Shown in pieces: positions 1 through 6,534 of a stretch of 21,002 nucleotides of DNA. A model generated the notes under the pieces. The model saw nothing but the letters and a program-made list of their open reading frames with translations, did not search any database and was not told where the DNA came from. Both the position numbers and the translations under genes were made by a program. Origin of the DNA: Lachnospira sp. UBA2821 (GTDB taxonomy: Bacteria; Bacillota; Clostridia; Lachnospirales; Lachnospiraceae); assembly GCA_002351535.1 (NCBI GenBank), contig DEGR01000009.1:1-21002 (forward strand). Direction: 5' to 3'. Each line of letters opens with the position of its first letter. Positions within the stretch are counted from its first letter, which is position 1.

Positions 1-41
1 AGAGATTCCGAGAGATTATAAGAATGAAAGGGAGGAATTTA

Positions 42-1655
42 ATGTACGATGTAATGTATAGATTCTGCTCATCATTTGTTATATTGCGTGGATTTACAGA
101 AAGAATTGAGCATAGAATGAGAATACTGTATCCTTCCAATGTCAGGAATATACAGAAAAAAACCGTAAAAATGATATTATCATTAATGTTAAGTGCATTT
201 TTACTTATTGTCGGAATGTTATTTTTAGGAAATATCAGTTTATATTATATAATGCTGACGGTGGCAGTTGTATATGTTGTTATAGATAATATGGTGTATG
301 AAAGGCTTGCAGATATAGAATACCGGCTGCTTGTAGAATTTGAAAAGTTTATAACGGATGTGAGATTTAATTTTCAATATGACGGAATGATTGAGGAATC
401 TATTGAAGAGGCTGTTAATTCATCGGAATATATTATGGCAATTCATGGTCAGCAGATATGCGAATATCTGAGAGACGATATGGATAAAGCACAGGTGAGT
501 GAGTATAAAGATATATCACCTAATGCATATTTTCTTACATTTTATACACTGTGTGAAACAATTATGACCTTTGGAGATAAAATTGTTGATGGGAAGTCAA
601 GCTTTATGAAAAATATAGGATATATAAAAGATGACATTGGAGCGGAAATTCTTAACAGGGAAAAGATAAGGGCATATTTTACAGGACTTAAGATGCTTTG
701 TGTTCTTCCGGTATTCGCAATTAAGCCTATTGAGAAGTGGGCTATAGGAAATATGGATGGGCTAAAGTCATTTTATTACAGCCAGAGCGGCAGGATTACG
801 ACAACAGCAGTTGTTGCAATAGCTCTTTGTATGTATATACTTATTAACAGATTAAAATATCCGGACAGTTTTTCAAAATCAAAAGAGGCGTGGATAGAAC
901 AGATTTTAAAATACGAAGTTGCAGATAATATACTTATGTTTCATATAAGCCGTCATTATAAACATTATTTTAAGATGGACAGGCTTCTTAAGTCTGTTGC
1001 AAGTCAGTATAATGTTAAAGAATTTCTGTTAAAAAGAATTATATGTTCATTGTGTGCAATGATTATAGTTATTGTATTTGATTTAAGTATAGGAATTGGT
1101 AAAGGTGCAATGTTTATATCGGTTATGATTGGTGGAGTAATTGTATACAATTACCATTATATGATGATAGTGTTTAAAAAACAGATGATTCAGCTTGAGA
1201 GAGAGAATGAAATTGTAAGATTTCAATCGGTAATTCTTATACTTATGCATATGGAATGGACTACAGTTAACAGAATATTGAGCTGGCTTGAGAGTTTTGC
1301 AGTTATATTCAGATACGATATAGAAAAGATGAATGATCAATTGTGCTATAAAGGATACAGGGTTTTTGATGAAATGATTCAGAAGACGGGATTTGTACCG
1401 TTTGAAAGACTTCTTAAGTGCTTTATGGCGTGCGACAAGGTTGGAATTGAAAATGCGTTTTCAGGTATAGAATCTGACAGAAACTATTATTATGAGAAAC
1501 ATAAACAGATGAATGAAAAGAATGCAGGTGACAGAGCGGTAATTGCAAAGGTGCTATCGTTTGTACCTATGTGTTCTGTTATAGCATTTGAACTTATTAT
1601 ACCATTTGTAATGGAAGGAATACGGCAGCTTCAGACGTTTACGGCAGGAATATAA
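42..1655 (+). CDS. Fused TadB/TadC-like pilus assembly platform membrane protein
   Basis: Polytopic membrane protein of 537 aa that resembles the inner-membrane platform (T2SSF-type) proteins of Tad pili. Hydrophobic segments fall near residues 45-84 (two spans), 210-228, 252-268, 331-371 (two spans) and 501-523, separated by two long charged, probably cytoplasmic stretches (about 90-205 and 375-500). That is the TM-TM-soluble-TM plan of TadB or TadC written twice, so I read it as a TadB-TadC fusion in which neither half is a close match to the family. The platform would couple the TadA ATPase (not in the window) to pilin insertion. I chose the ATG at 42 because an AGGGAGG ribosome site ends 6 nt upstream; the ATG at 24 lies before that site. 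The following genes run in the same direction and encode small single-span proteins, which supports a pilus operon. Family assignment is moderate; existence as a gene is near certain. Confidence 0.75.
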   Translation: MYDVMYRFCSSFVILRGFTERIEHRMRILYPSNVRNIQKKTVKMILSLMLSAFLLIVGMLFLGNISLYYIMLTVAVVYVVIDNMVYERLADIEYRLLVEFEKFITDVRFNFQYDGMIEESIEEAVNSSEYIMAIHGQQICEYLRDDMDKAQVSEYKDISPNAYFLTFYTLCETIMTFGDKIVDGKSSFMKNIGYIKDDIGAEILNREKIRAYFTGLKMLCVLPVFAIKPIEKWAIGNMDGLKSFYYSQSGRITTTAVVAIALCMYILINRLKYPDSFSKSKEAWIEQILKYEVADNILMFHISRHYKHYFKMDRLLKSVASQYNVKEFLLKRIICSLCAMIIVIVFDLSIGIGKGAMFISVMIGGVIVYNYHYMMIVFKKQMIQLERENEIVRFQSVILILMHMEWTTVNRILSWLESFAVIFRYDIEKMNDQLCYKGYRVFDEMIQKTGFVPFERLLKCFMACDKVGIENAFSGIESDRNYYYEKHKQMNEKNAGDRAVIAKVLSFVPMCSVIAFELIIPFVMEGIRQLQTFTAGI

Positions 1656-1672
1656 AAATACAGGAAAGGAGA

Positions 1673-1693
1673 GTATGCAATATATTTGCATAC
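1673..1693 (+). promoter_or_regulatory. Perfect hairpin between Shine-Dalgarno and start codon
   Basis: GTATGCAA (1673-1680) and TTGCATAC (1686-1693) are exact reverse complements around a 5-nt loop. The stem begins one base after an AAAGGAG ribosome site (1665-1671) and contains the first possible ATG (1675); the second in-frame ATG is at 1705, 11 nt beyond the stem. Folded, the stem would hide ATG 1675 and bring the ribosome site to about 12 nt from ATG 1705. The structure is seen directly; a role in start choice or translation rate is inference. Confidence 0.5.
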
Positions 1694-2154
1694 AAATAAA
1701 TATTATGGAGAATTCATTAAAAGGACTGATTTTGGCAGCAGGTACAATTATTACATGTATAGTAATATCTCTTGGGTTTTACATATCCAGAGAGGCTAAA
1801 TCTACAGCATCTACAGGAGCAAGTGAGATTAACAGATTGAATACAGAGTTTTCAGAAAGTGATAAAGTTATATATGAAGGTTCATCAATATCGGGAAGTG
1901 AAGTGGTGAGTGCAATAAGAAAAATGGACGGACAGAGTCTTGGAGTATGTGTCGTTACAAAATCAGCAAGTACATTTTACGGATATGATTTTAATACGGC
2001 AACAGGAGAATTGGGAAAATCAAACTCAACTAAATATAGCAATAACACAGGCGTTGCAAGTAATACATATATAAATCCATACGCAAGTTTTAAAGGGCAA
2101 CTTGTAAGAAATTCTAATAATGTTATTACCGGAATCGTATTTACGCAGGTATAA
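1675..2154 (+). CDS. Small single-span pilin-like protein of the Tad-like cluster
   Basis: A 159-aa protein (149 aa from ATG 1705) with one hydrophobic segment near its N terminus (about residues 14-36 of the long form) followed by a hydrophilic Ser/Thr/Asn-rich tail of about 120 residues. That is the shape of a Flp pilin or pseudopilin-like subunit, but I see no classical GFxxxE prepilin cleavage motif and cannot name a family. The start is uncertain: AAAGGAG lies only 3 nt from ATG 1675, which sits inside a perfect hairpin, while ATG 1705 (beginning MENSLKG) gives a short N terminus before the membrane span and looks more protein-like. It lies 19 bp downstream of the platform gene in what is clearly one operon. 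I infer a pilus structural or minor subunit. Confidence 0.6.
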   Translation: MQYICIQINIMENSLKGLILAAGTIITCIVISLGFYISREAKSTASTGASEINRLNTEFSESDKVIYEGSSISGSEVVSAIRKMDGQSLGVCVVTKSASTFYGYDFNTATGELGKSNSTKYSNNTGVASNTYINPYASFKGQLVRNSNNVITGIVFTQV

Positions 2155-2156
2155 AT

Positions 2157-2318
2157 ATGGGGAATGCATTTGAAGGAATTTTTATTATGTTAGGTGTCTT
2201 TGTATTTGTTATGGCACTATGGACATGCAGTATAATAAATAATATTCTTATAAAACAACAACAGCTTGTATTAAGTAATCAGAGGGATAGTTGTGTAATA
2301 ATTAGAGAGAGGGGATAG
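2157..2318 (+). CDS. Very small membrane protein (53 aa) in the pilus operon
   Basis: Begins MGNAFEGIFIML, has a hydrophobic stretch at about residues 8-31 and ends in a polar tail rich in Gln and Arg. It starts 2 nt after the stop of the preceding gene, so translation is likely by coupling; there is no strong ribosome site of its own. The next gene begins 2 nt after its stop. Tight packing between two pilin-like genes, a proper membrane segment and an uninterrupted frame make a real gene likely. Function unknown; a minor pilus subunit is the simplest guess. It is short enough to be skipped by gene callers. Confidence 0.6.
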   Translation: MGNAFEGIFIMLGVFVFVMALWTCSIINNILIKQQQLVLSNQRDSCVIIRERG

Positions 2319-2320
2319 TT

Positions 2321-2737
2321 CTGGATAATGTTTTTTCGAAGATAGTGGCAATTATTATAGCTGTCTGTATGATGTTTGGTGTACCTGTAAAGTATTATAT
2401 GATGCAGAAAAGACAGATGGTTAATGATTATGTTAATACAGAAGTGAGATACATAACAGACAATATAAGAAATACAGGCATTATTTCAGCAGGGCAGTAC
2501 AGACAGTTTAGGGAAAAAGTATATTGTGCGAGTCCGGGAAGCAGGATATATATTGAATGTGAAAAAGATAGAGATGATTATATGGAGTATTATTATACGG
2601 CACAGATAGAGGAAGAACTTGACAAAAGGGATAAATGTATGTTTAATACAGGAGATTTTATAAGAGTAAGAGTTGTTGATGCTGATAATATGTTAATTGC
2701 ATATTATGGAGGAATGGTTAAAGATGAAAATTACTGA
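2321..2737 (+). CDS. Single-span pseudopilin-like protein, probable CTG start
   Basis: A 138-aa protein with a membrane segment at about residues 8-22 followed by a charged, tyrosine-rich domain, the general shape of a minor pseudopilin. The first conventional start in frame is GTG at 2345, but it has no ribosome site and would cut into the hydrophobic segment. Upstream in the same frame a CTG at 2321 (read as MDNVFSKIV) sits 6 nt after AGAGGGG (2308-2314), the best start signal here; a stop at 2303 closes the frame further back. I therefore propose the rare CTG start. The gene overlaps the next one by 14 nt. No enzyme motif seen; a role in the pilus system is inferred from position and shape only. 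Confidence 0.6.
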   Translation: MDNVFSKIVAIIIAVCMMFGVPVKYYMMQKRQMVNDYVNTEVRYITDNIRNTGIISAGQYRQFREKVYCASPGSRIYIECEKDRDDYMEYYYTAQIEEELDKRDKCMFNTGDFIRVRVVDADNMLIAYYGGMVKDENY

Positions 2738-3317
2738 TTTAGCTATTATATTTATATTGTGTTTTGTAATATTTCAGGTAATATTTGAATTAAAATCTGA
2801 AGAGTTGGTAAAACAGGAGAATAGTTATGTGTCCATGAATAACATATGTGATAATGCTATAGAGGATGCACTTGCAAAAGGTTATGGCGGAGTTGATATA
2901 AATGGAAAACCTTTGATAGATTACGAAAAAGTACGGGAATTTTTTATAAAGGAAGTAGATTATATAGTCAACGGAAATACATTATCTGCAAGACATGAAG
3001 AGATGGAAAATAAAATTATTATGATAATAGCTACAGGTGAAGAAGGATTCCGCATATATGATGACGGCTGGCAGCCGGTTGTGAGTTATAATAGTGAAAA
3101 ACATGAAATAAAAAATGAACAGATTATTTCTTACGTTAACAGCAATCTTAAAAAGAAAGGATGTTATATTGACGTTCCGGCATCAGTGACAGAAAGTTAT
3201 ACTCAGTCCTTTTCACGATATGGAGTATATGTTATATGGGATAATACATCTGAAAGATATAAAATTAATAATGGCAGAAGCTATGTATTTTCAGGTGCGG
3301 CAATAAAGAAAAAATAA
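2724..3317 (+). CDS. Single-span pilus-operon protein of unknown family
   Basis: A 197-aa protein beginning MKITDLAIIFILCF. A hydrophobic N-terminal segment (about residues 4-19) is followed by a roughly 175-residue polar domain that would lie outside the membrane and that I cannot assign to a family. The ATG at 2724 is preferred over an in-frame ATG at 2697 because GGAGG at 2708-2712 precedes it and the longer form would put charged residues ahead of the span. It overlaps the preceding gene by 14 nt, so the two are probably translationally coupled. It is the last gene of the operon, followed by a strong terminator at 3353. The repeated pattern of four small N-terminally anchored proteins suggests a set of minor pilins or tip components. 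Confidence 0.65.
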   Translation: MKITDLAIIFILCFVIFQVIFELKSEELVKQENSYVSMNNICDNAIEDALAKGYGGVDINGKPLIDYEKVREFFIKEVDYIVNGNTLSARHEEMENKIIMIIATGEEGFRIYDDGWQPVVSYNSEKHEIKNEQIISYVNSNLKKKGCYIDVPASVTESYTQSFSRYGVYVIWDNTSERYKINNGRSYVFSGAAIKKK

Positions 3318-3352
3318 TAGAAAATCATATAATTATAGTGAAATAATATATA

Positions 3353-3405
3353 AAAAAGGAAGATTTGTATGTATGTGCATATCACACAACCAAATCTTCC
3401 TTTTT
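3353..3405. terminator. Bidirectional intrinsic terminator
   Basis: AAAAAGGAAGATTTG (3353-3367) and CAAATCTTCCTTTTT (3391-3405) form a perfect 15-bp stem around a 23-nt loop. The A run on one arm and T run on the other allow it to stop transcription from both sides. It lies between the convergent pilus operon and CNNM/CBS gene. Confidence 0.88.
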
Positions 3406-3412
3406 AATCTTT

Positions 3413-4663
3413 CTATTCTATAATTGTGACAAGAATTTTATCAATACGTTTATTATCAAGTTTCTGGACAGTGAGCCTGATATTACCGAGGAGAACACTG
3501 TCACCCTGTACGGGTATCCGGTCAAGATTTTCGATGATTATTCCACCTACTGAATCATAATTTTCAGATGTGAGGTTTATTTCAAGTTTATCATTAAGAT
3601 CATCAATTTTCATCTGCCCCTCTATAAGATATTCGTTATCAGATATTTTTTTGAATTCTTCCTCTTCTTCGGCATCATATTCATCACGGATATCACCAAC
3701 AATTTCTTCGAGCAGGTCTTCAATAGTAATAAGACCAACTGTAACACCATATTCATCGAGTACAATAATAATATTGACTGATGTTTTTTTCATTTCACTC
3801 ATAAGCTCTGAAAGCTTTTTAGATTCAAAAGTATAGAAAGCTTTTCTTAAAAATGTTCTTACATTGAATTTTTCTTTGTGGTCATATAAGAGAAGGTCTT
3901 TCATATTGATAATTCCTATGACATTATCGGTTGAACCTTCATATATCGGTATACGTGTAAAACGTTCCTGCTGGAAGAGGTTAATAATATCTTCGTAGGA
4001 GCTGTTTACATCAGCCATTGCCATATCAATTCGTGGAACCATAACATCTTTGGCTTCGGTATCACCGAAATCAAAAACATTGTTAATCATTTTTCTCTCA
4101 TCAGTTTCGATTATACCCTCTTCATGGCTTACATTAACAATTGTTCTAAGTTCGCTTTCAGTAATTGAACTTCCTCTTTTGGAAATATCTATATGTAATA
4201 ACATAAGAAGCACATTAGAGATTTTGTTAATTATATATATAACAGGTGTAAGAATCCACATCAGCCCATATATAATAGGGGCATAGATTAACACAAGTTT
4301 TTCAGAATTAAATGTTGCAAGATTCTTAGGTATTATTTCACCAAATATAAGAACAAGTATAGTTAATACACCGGTTGCAATACTTACTGCATAATTACCA
4401 AAAACATTCTGTGTGAATATCGTTGCAAGAGAAGATGCCGAGATGTTGATAATGTTGTTGCCTATAAGTACCGCACTAAGCATTTTAGATGATTTGCTTA
4501 ATATTTTTTCAACAATCTGGGCCTTTTTGTTTCCATTTTCACATAGTGTTCTTATGCGTATGTGGTTAACTGTAGTGAATGCTGTTTCTGCGGATGAAAA
4601 AAATCCTGACAGCAGTAACAAAATGAATAAAATAATTAGCTGGATAATGTCACCTGAATCCAA
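3413..4663 (-). CDS. CNNM/CBS/CorC-HlyC family membrane protein (putative divalent cation transporter)
   Basis: A 416-aa protein of the hemolysin C/CorC-type family. An N-terminal CNNM (DUF21) membrane domain contains the conserved segment GFFSSAETAFTTVN (about residues 16-29) and three or four spans to about residue 135. A CBS pair follows at about 200-320 (it includes DVMVPRIDM and DEYGVTVGLITIEDLLEEI), then a C-terminal transporter-associated domain with YDSVGG. Relatives are linked to magnesium or cobalt efflux; the older hemolysin name is misleading. The longest frame starts at GTG 4672, but AGGAG (4676-4672) runs straight into that codon; TTG at 4663 sits 8 nt from AGGAG and is preferred. 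Single gene, divergent from the SCIFF operon, ending at a bidirectional terminator. Confidence 0.9.
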   Translation of the reverse strand: MDSGDIIQLIILFILLLLSGFFSSAETAFTTVNHIRIRTLCENGNKKAQIVEKILSKSSKMLSAVLIGNNIINISASSLATIFTQNVFGNYAVSIATGVLTILVLIFGEIIPKNLATFNSEKLVLIYAPIIYGLMWILTPVIYIINKISNVLLMLLHIDISKRGSSITESELRTIVNVSHEEGIIETDERKMINNVFDFGDTEAKDVMVPRIDMAMADVNSSYEDIINLFQQERFTRIPIYEGSTDNVIGIINMKDLLLYDHKEKFNVRTFLRKAFYTFESKKLSELMSEMKKTSVNIIIVLDEYGVTVGLITIEDLLEEIVGDIRDEYDAEEEEEFKKISDNEYLIEGQMKIDDLNDKLEINLTSENYDSVGGIIIENLDRIPVQGDSVLLGNIRLTVQKLDNKRIDKILVTIIE

Positions 4664-4792
4664 ATATATCACTCCTATTCTTAGTTTTTTGAAGATTATA
4701 ATAATCTACAATTATATATATGACACATAGTAAGGATTTTACATTAAAAGATTGAGAGTGTAAAGTGATATTTTATTTATAGAAAAAAAGGT

Positions 4793-4820
4793 TTGAATTA
4801 TTCAAAGGATGTGATATAAT
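4793..4820 (+). promoter_or_regulatory. Extended -10 promoter of the SCIFF operon with overlapping palindrome
   Basis: TTGAAT (4793-4798) and a perfect TATAAT (4815-4820) are 16 bp apart, and TG at 4812-4813 makes it an extended -10 promoter. Transcription should begin near 4827, about 26 nt before the SCIFF start. The inverted repeat TTTGAA-TTA-TTCAAA (4792-4806) covers the -35 box and could be an operator. The promoter is a strong consensus match; the operator role is a guess. Confidence 0.75.
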
Positions 4821-4852
4821 ATAGCAAGCTAAAAATTAAAGGAGGTTTCGTG

Positions 4853-4993
4853 ATGAAGCATATTAAGACTTTGAACGAGAAAACATTAAAAGATACATTA
4901 AAAAAAGGTGGATGTGGAGAGTGTCAGACATCATGCCAGTCTGCATGTAAGACATCATGTACAGTTGGAAACCAGACATGCGAGAATAAATAA
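4853..4993 (+). CDS. scfA: SCIFF-family six-cysteine ranthipeptide precursor
   Basis: A 46-aa peptide, MKHIKTLNEK at the start, with six cysteines at residues 21, 24, 28, 32, 36 and 43, matching the SCIFF family (six cysteines in about forty-five residues). The N-terminal half is a cysteine-free, lysine-rich leader ending in Gly-Gly (19-20) directly before the first cysteine; the C-terminal half is the modified core. Partner radical SAM enzymes make thioether links from cysteine sulfur to side chains of nearby residues, often Thr. For the relative CteA I recall a Cys32-Thr37 link, and both residues are present at the same numbers here. AAAGGAGG (4838-4845) lies 7 nt before the ATG. The maturase gene follows 164 bp downstream. 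No dedicated protease or exporter is in the window. The mature product's function is not settled; a signalling role has been proposed in some clostridia. Confidence 0.93.
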   Translation: MKHIKTLNEKTLKDTLKKGGCGECQTSCQSACKTSCTVGNQTCENK

Positions 4994-5049
4994 TTAGTAG
5001 GCATGTATTTTTACAGTGATATTAATTAAATATGAGTCGTAAAAGTACA

Positions 5050-5103
5050 ATAACAGAGCCGGTATTTCTATTATTTTATATCAGGAAGTACTGACTCTGT
5101 TAT
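5050..5103 (+). promoter_or_regulatory. Long hairpin between SCIFF precursor and maturase genes
   Basis: ATAACAGAG (5050-5058) pairs exactly with CTCTGTTAT (5095-5103). After one mismatch, CGGTA (5060-5064) pairs with TACTG (5089-5093) with one G-U, leaving a 24-nt loop. No T run follows, so it is not a classical terminator. It could be a processing or stability element that keeps precursor mRNA in excess of maturase mRNA, or a partial attenuator. The 164-bp gap (4994-5157) shows nothing else except the ribosome site AGGAG at 5143-5147. Confidence 0.55.
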
Positions 5104-5157
5104 CGTGCGTTTGAAAAATAGTCTGATTTAGAATGTATAGACAGGAGTTTTGGAAAA

Positions 5158-6516
5158 GTGATTCACCAGTATAAGAATAATGGATATAATATTGTTCTTG
5201 ATGTGAATAGTGGTTCTGTTCATGTAGTAGATGAGCTTGTGTATGATATTATAGAAATGTATAAGAATAATACAAAAGAGCAGATTCTGGATAAGCTGGA
5301 ACACAAGTATCCGGCACAGGAGATAGAGGAAGCTATTCTTGAGATAGAGCAGTTAAAGGAAAACGGACAGCTTTTTACAGAAGATACATATAAGGATATG
5401 GTAATCGATTTTAAAAAGCGAGATACGGTTGTGAAGGCAATGTGCCTCCATATAGCACATGATTGTAACCTTGCATGCAAATATTGTTTTGCAGAAGAGG
5501 GAGAATATCATGGAAGACGAGCACTTATGAGTCTTGAGGTTGGTAAAAAGGCACTGGATTATCTTATTGAAAATTCAGGAAACAGAAGAAATCTTGAAGT
5601 TGATTTCTTTGGTGGGGAACCACTTATGAATTGGGACGTTGTTAAAGAACTCGTAAAATATGGCAGGGAAAAAGAAAAAGAATATAATAAGAATTTCAGA
5701 TTTACACTTACAACTAATGGCGTATTACTTGATGATGAAGTGATGGAGTTCGTTAATAAAGAAATGTCAAATGTAGTAATGAGTCTTGACGGAAGAAAAG
5801 AGATTAACGATAAGATGAGACCATTCAGAAATGGAAAAGGAAGTTATGATCTTATAGTTCCTAAGTTTAAAAAACTTGCAGATAGCAGGAATCAGACAAA
5901 TTACTATATAAGAGGAACATTTACAAGAAATAATCTGGATTTTTCTAAAGATGTTATAGAATATGCGGACTTAGGATTCACCCAGATGTCAATTGAGCCG
6001 GTAGTTGCAGATCCTGAAGAGGAATATGCATTAAGAGAAGAGGATATTCCAAAAATTCTTGAGGAATATGATAAGCTGGCCAAAGAATATATTAAGCGTA
6101 AAAAGGAAGGACGTGGATTTAATTTCTTCCATTTTATGATAGATTTGCAACAGGGACCATGCGTATATAAACGTATGTCTGGATGTGGCTCAGGAACAGA
6201 GTATCTTGCAGTTACACCATGGGGAGATTTATACCCATGCCATCAGTTTGTAGGTCAGGAGGAGTTCCTGCTTGGTAATGTATTTGACGGAATAACTAAT
6301 ACGGAAGTAAGGGATGAATTCAAACTTTGCAATGTATACGAAAAGGATAAGTGCAAAGAGTGTTTTGCAAGATTTTACTGTAGTGGTGGATGTGCAGCTA
6401 ATTCTTACAAATTCCATGGTAATATAACTGATGCATATGATATTGGATGCGAAATGGAAAGAAAAAGAGTTGAGTGTGCCATTATGATAAAAGCAGCACT
6501 TGCAAATGAAATGTAA
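5158..6516 (+). CDS. scfB: SPASM-domain radical SAM maturase of the SCIFF peptide
   Basis: A 452-aa radical SAM enzyme that forms thioether crosslinks in the SCIFF precursor, using S-adenosylmethionine and several iron-sulfur clusters in the cytoplasm. Residues 1-90 form the peptide-recognition region (beginning MIHQYKNNGYNIVLDVNSG, typical of SCIFF maturases). The radical SAM cluster motif is C103-x3-C107-x2-C110, followed by the SAM-binding GGEP at 152-155. The C-terminal SPASM region holds many cysteines (335, 343, 361, 391, 399, 402, 408, 412, 431), including the CKECFARFYCSGGC stretch, enough for two auxiliary 4Fe-4S clusters. The start is GTG at 5158; AGGAG lies 10 nt upstream and a stop at 5119 excludes any longer conventional form. 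It ends 18 nt before secDF, with which it is probably co-transcribed. Length and motif order are normal for the family. Confidence 0.93.
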   Translation: MIHQYKNNGYNIVLDVNSGSVHVVDELVYDIIEMYKNNTKEQILDKLEHKYPAQEIEEAILEIEQLKENGQLFTEDTYKDMVIDFKKRDTVVKAMCLHIAHDCNLACKYCFAEEGEYHGRRALMSLEVGKKALDYLIENSGNRRNLEVDFFGGEPLMNWDVVKELVKYGREKEKEYNKNFRFTLTTNGVLLDDEVMEFVNKEMSNVVMSLDGRKEINDKMRPFRNGKGSYDLIVPKFKKLADSRNQTNYYIRGTFTRNNLDFSKDVIEYADLGFTQMSIEPVVADPEEEYALREEDIPKILEEYDKLAKEYIKRKKEGRGFNFFHFMIDLQQGPCVYKRMSGCGSGTEYLAVTPWGDLYPCHQFVGQEEFLLGNVFDGITNTEVRDEFKLCNVYEKDKCKECFARFYCSGGCAANSYKFHGNITDAYDIGCEMERKRVECAIMIKAALANEM

Positions 6517-6534
6517 GAAGGAGAAAGAAGAACA

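Noticed and set aside
4413..4730. A 105-codon plus-strand frame with hydrophobic stretches opposite the CNNM gene.
   Set aside because: The hydrophobic look is explained by the membrane segments encoded on the other strand; no ribosome site.
4673..4760. Several TATAAT-like boxes on the minus strand as promoter of the CNNM/CBS gene.
   Set aside because: The region is so AT-rich that -10 matches are expected by chance, and none has a fitting -35 at 16-18 bp.
5089..5110. The intergenic hairpin after scfA as a full intrinsic terminator.
   Set aside because: No run of T follows the stem (the next bases are CGTGCG), and the maturase has no clear promoter of its own.
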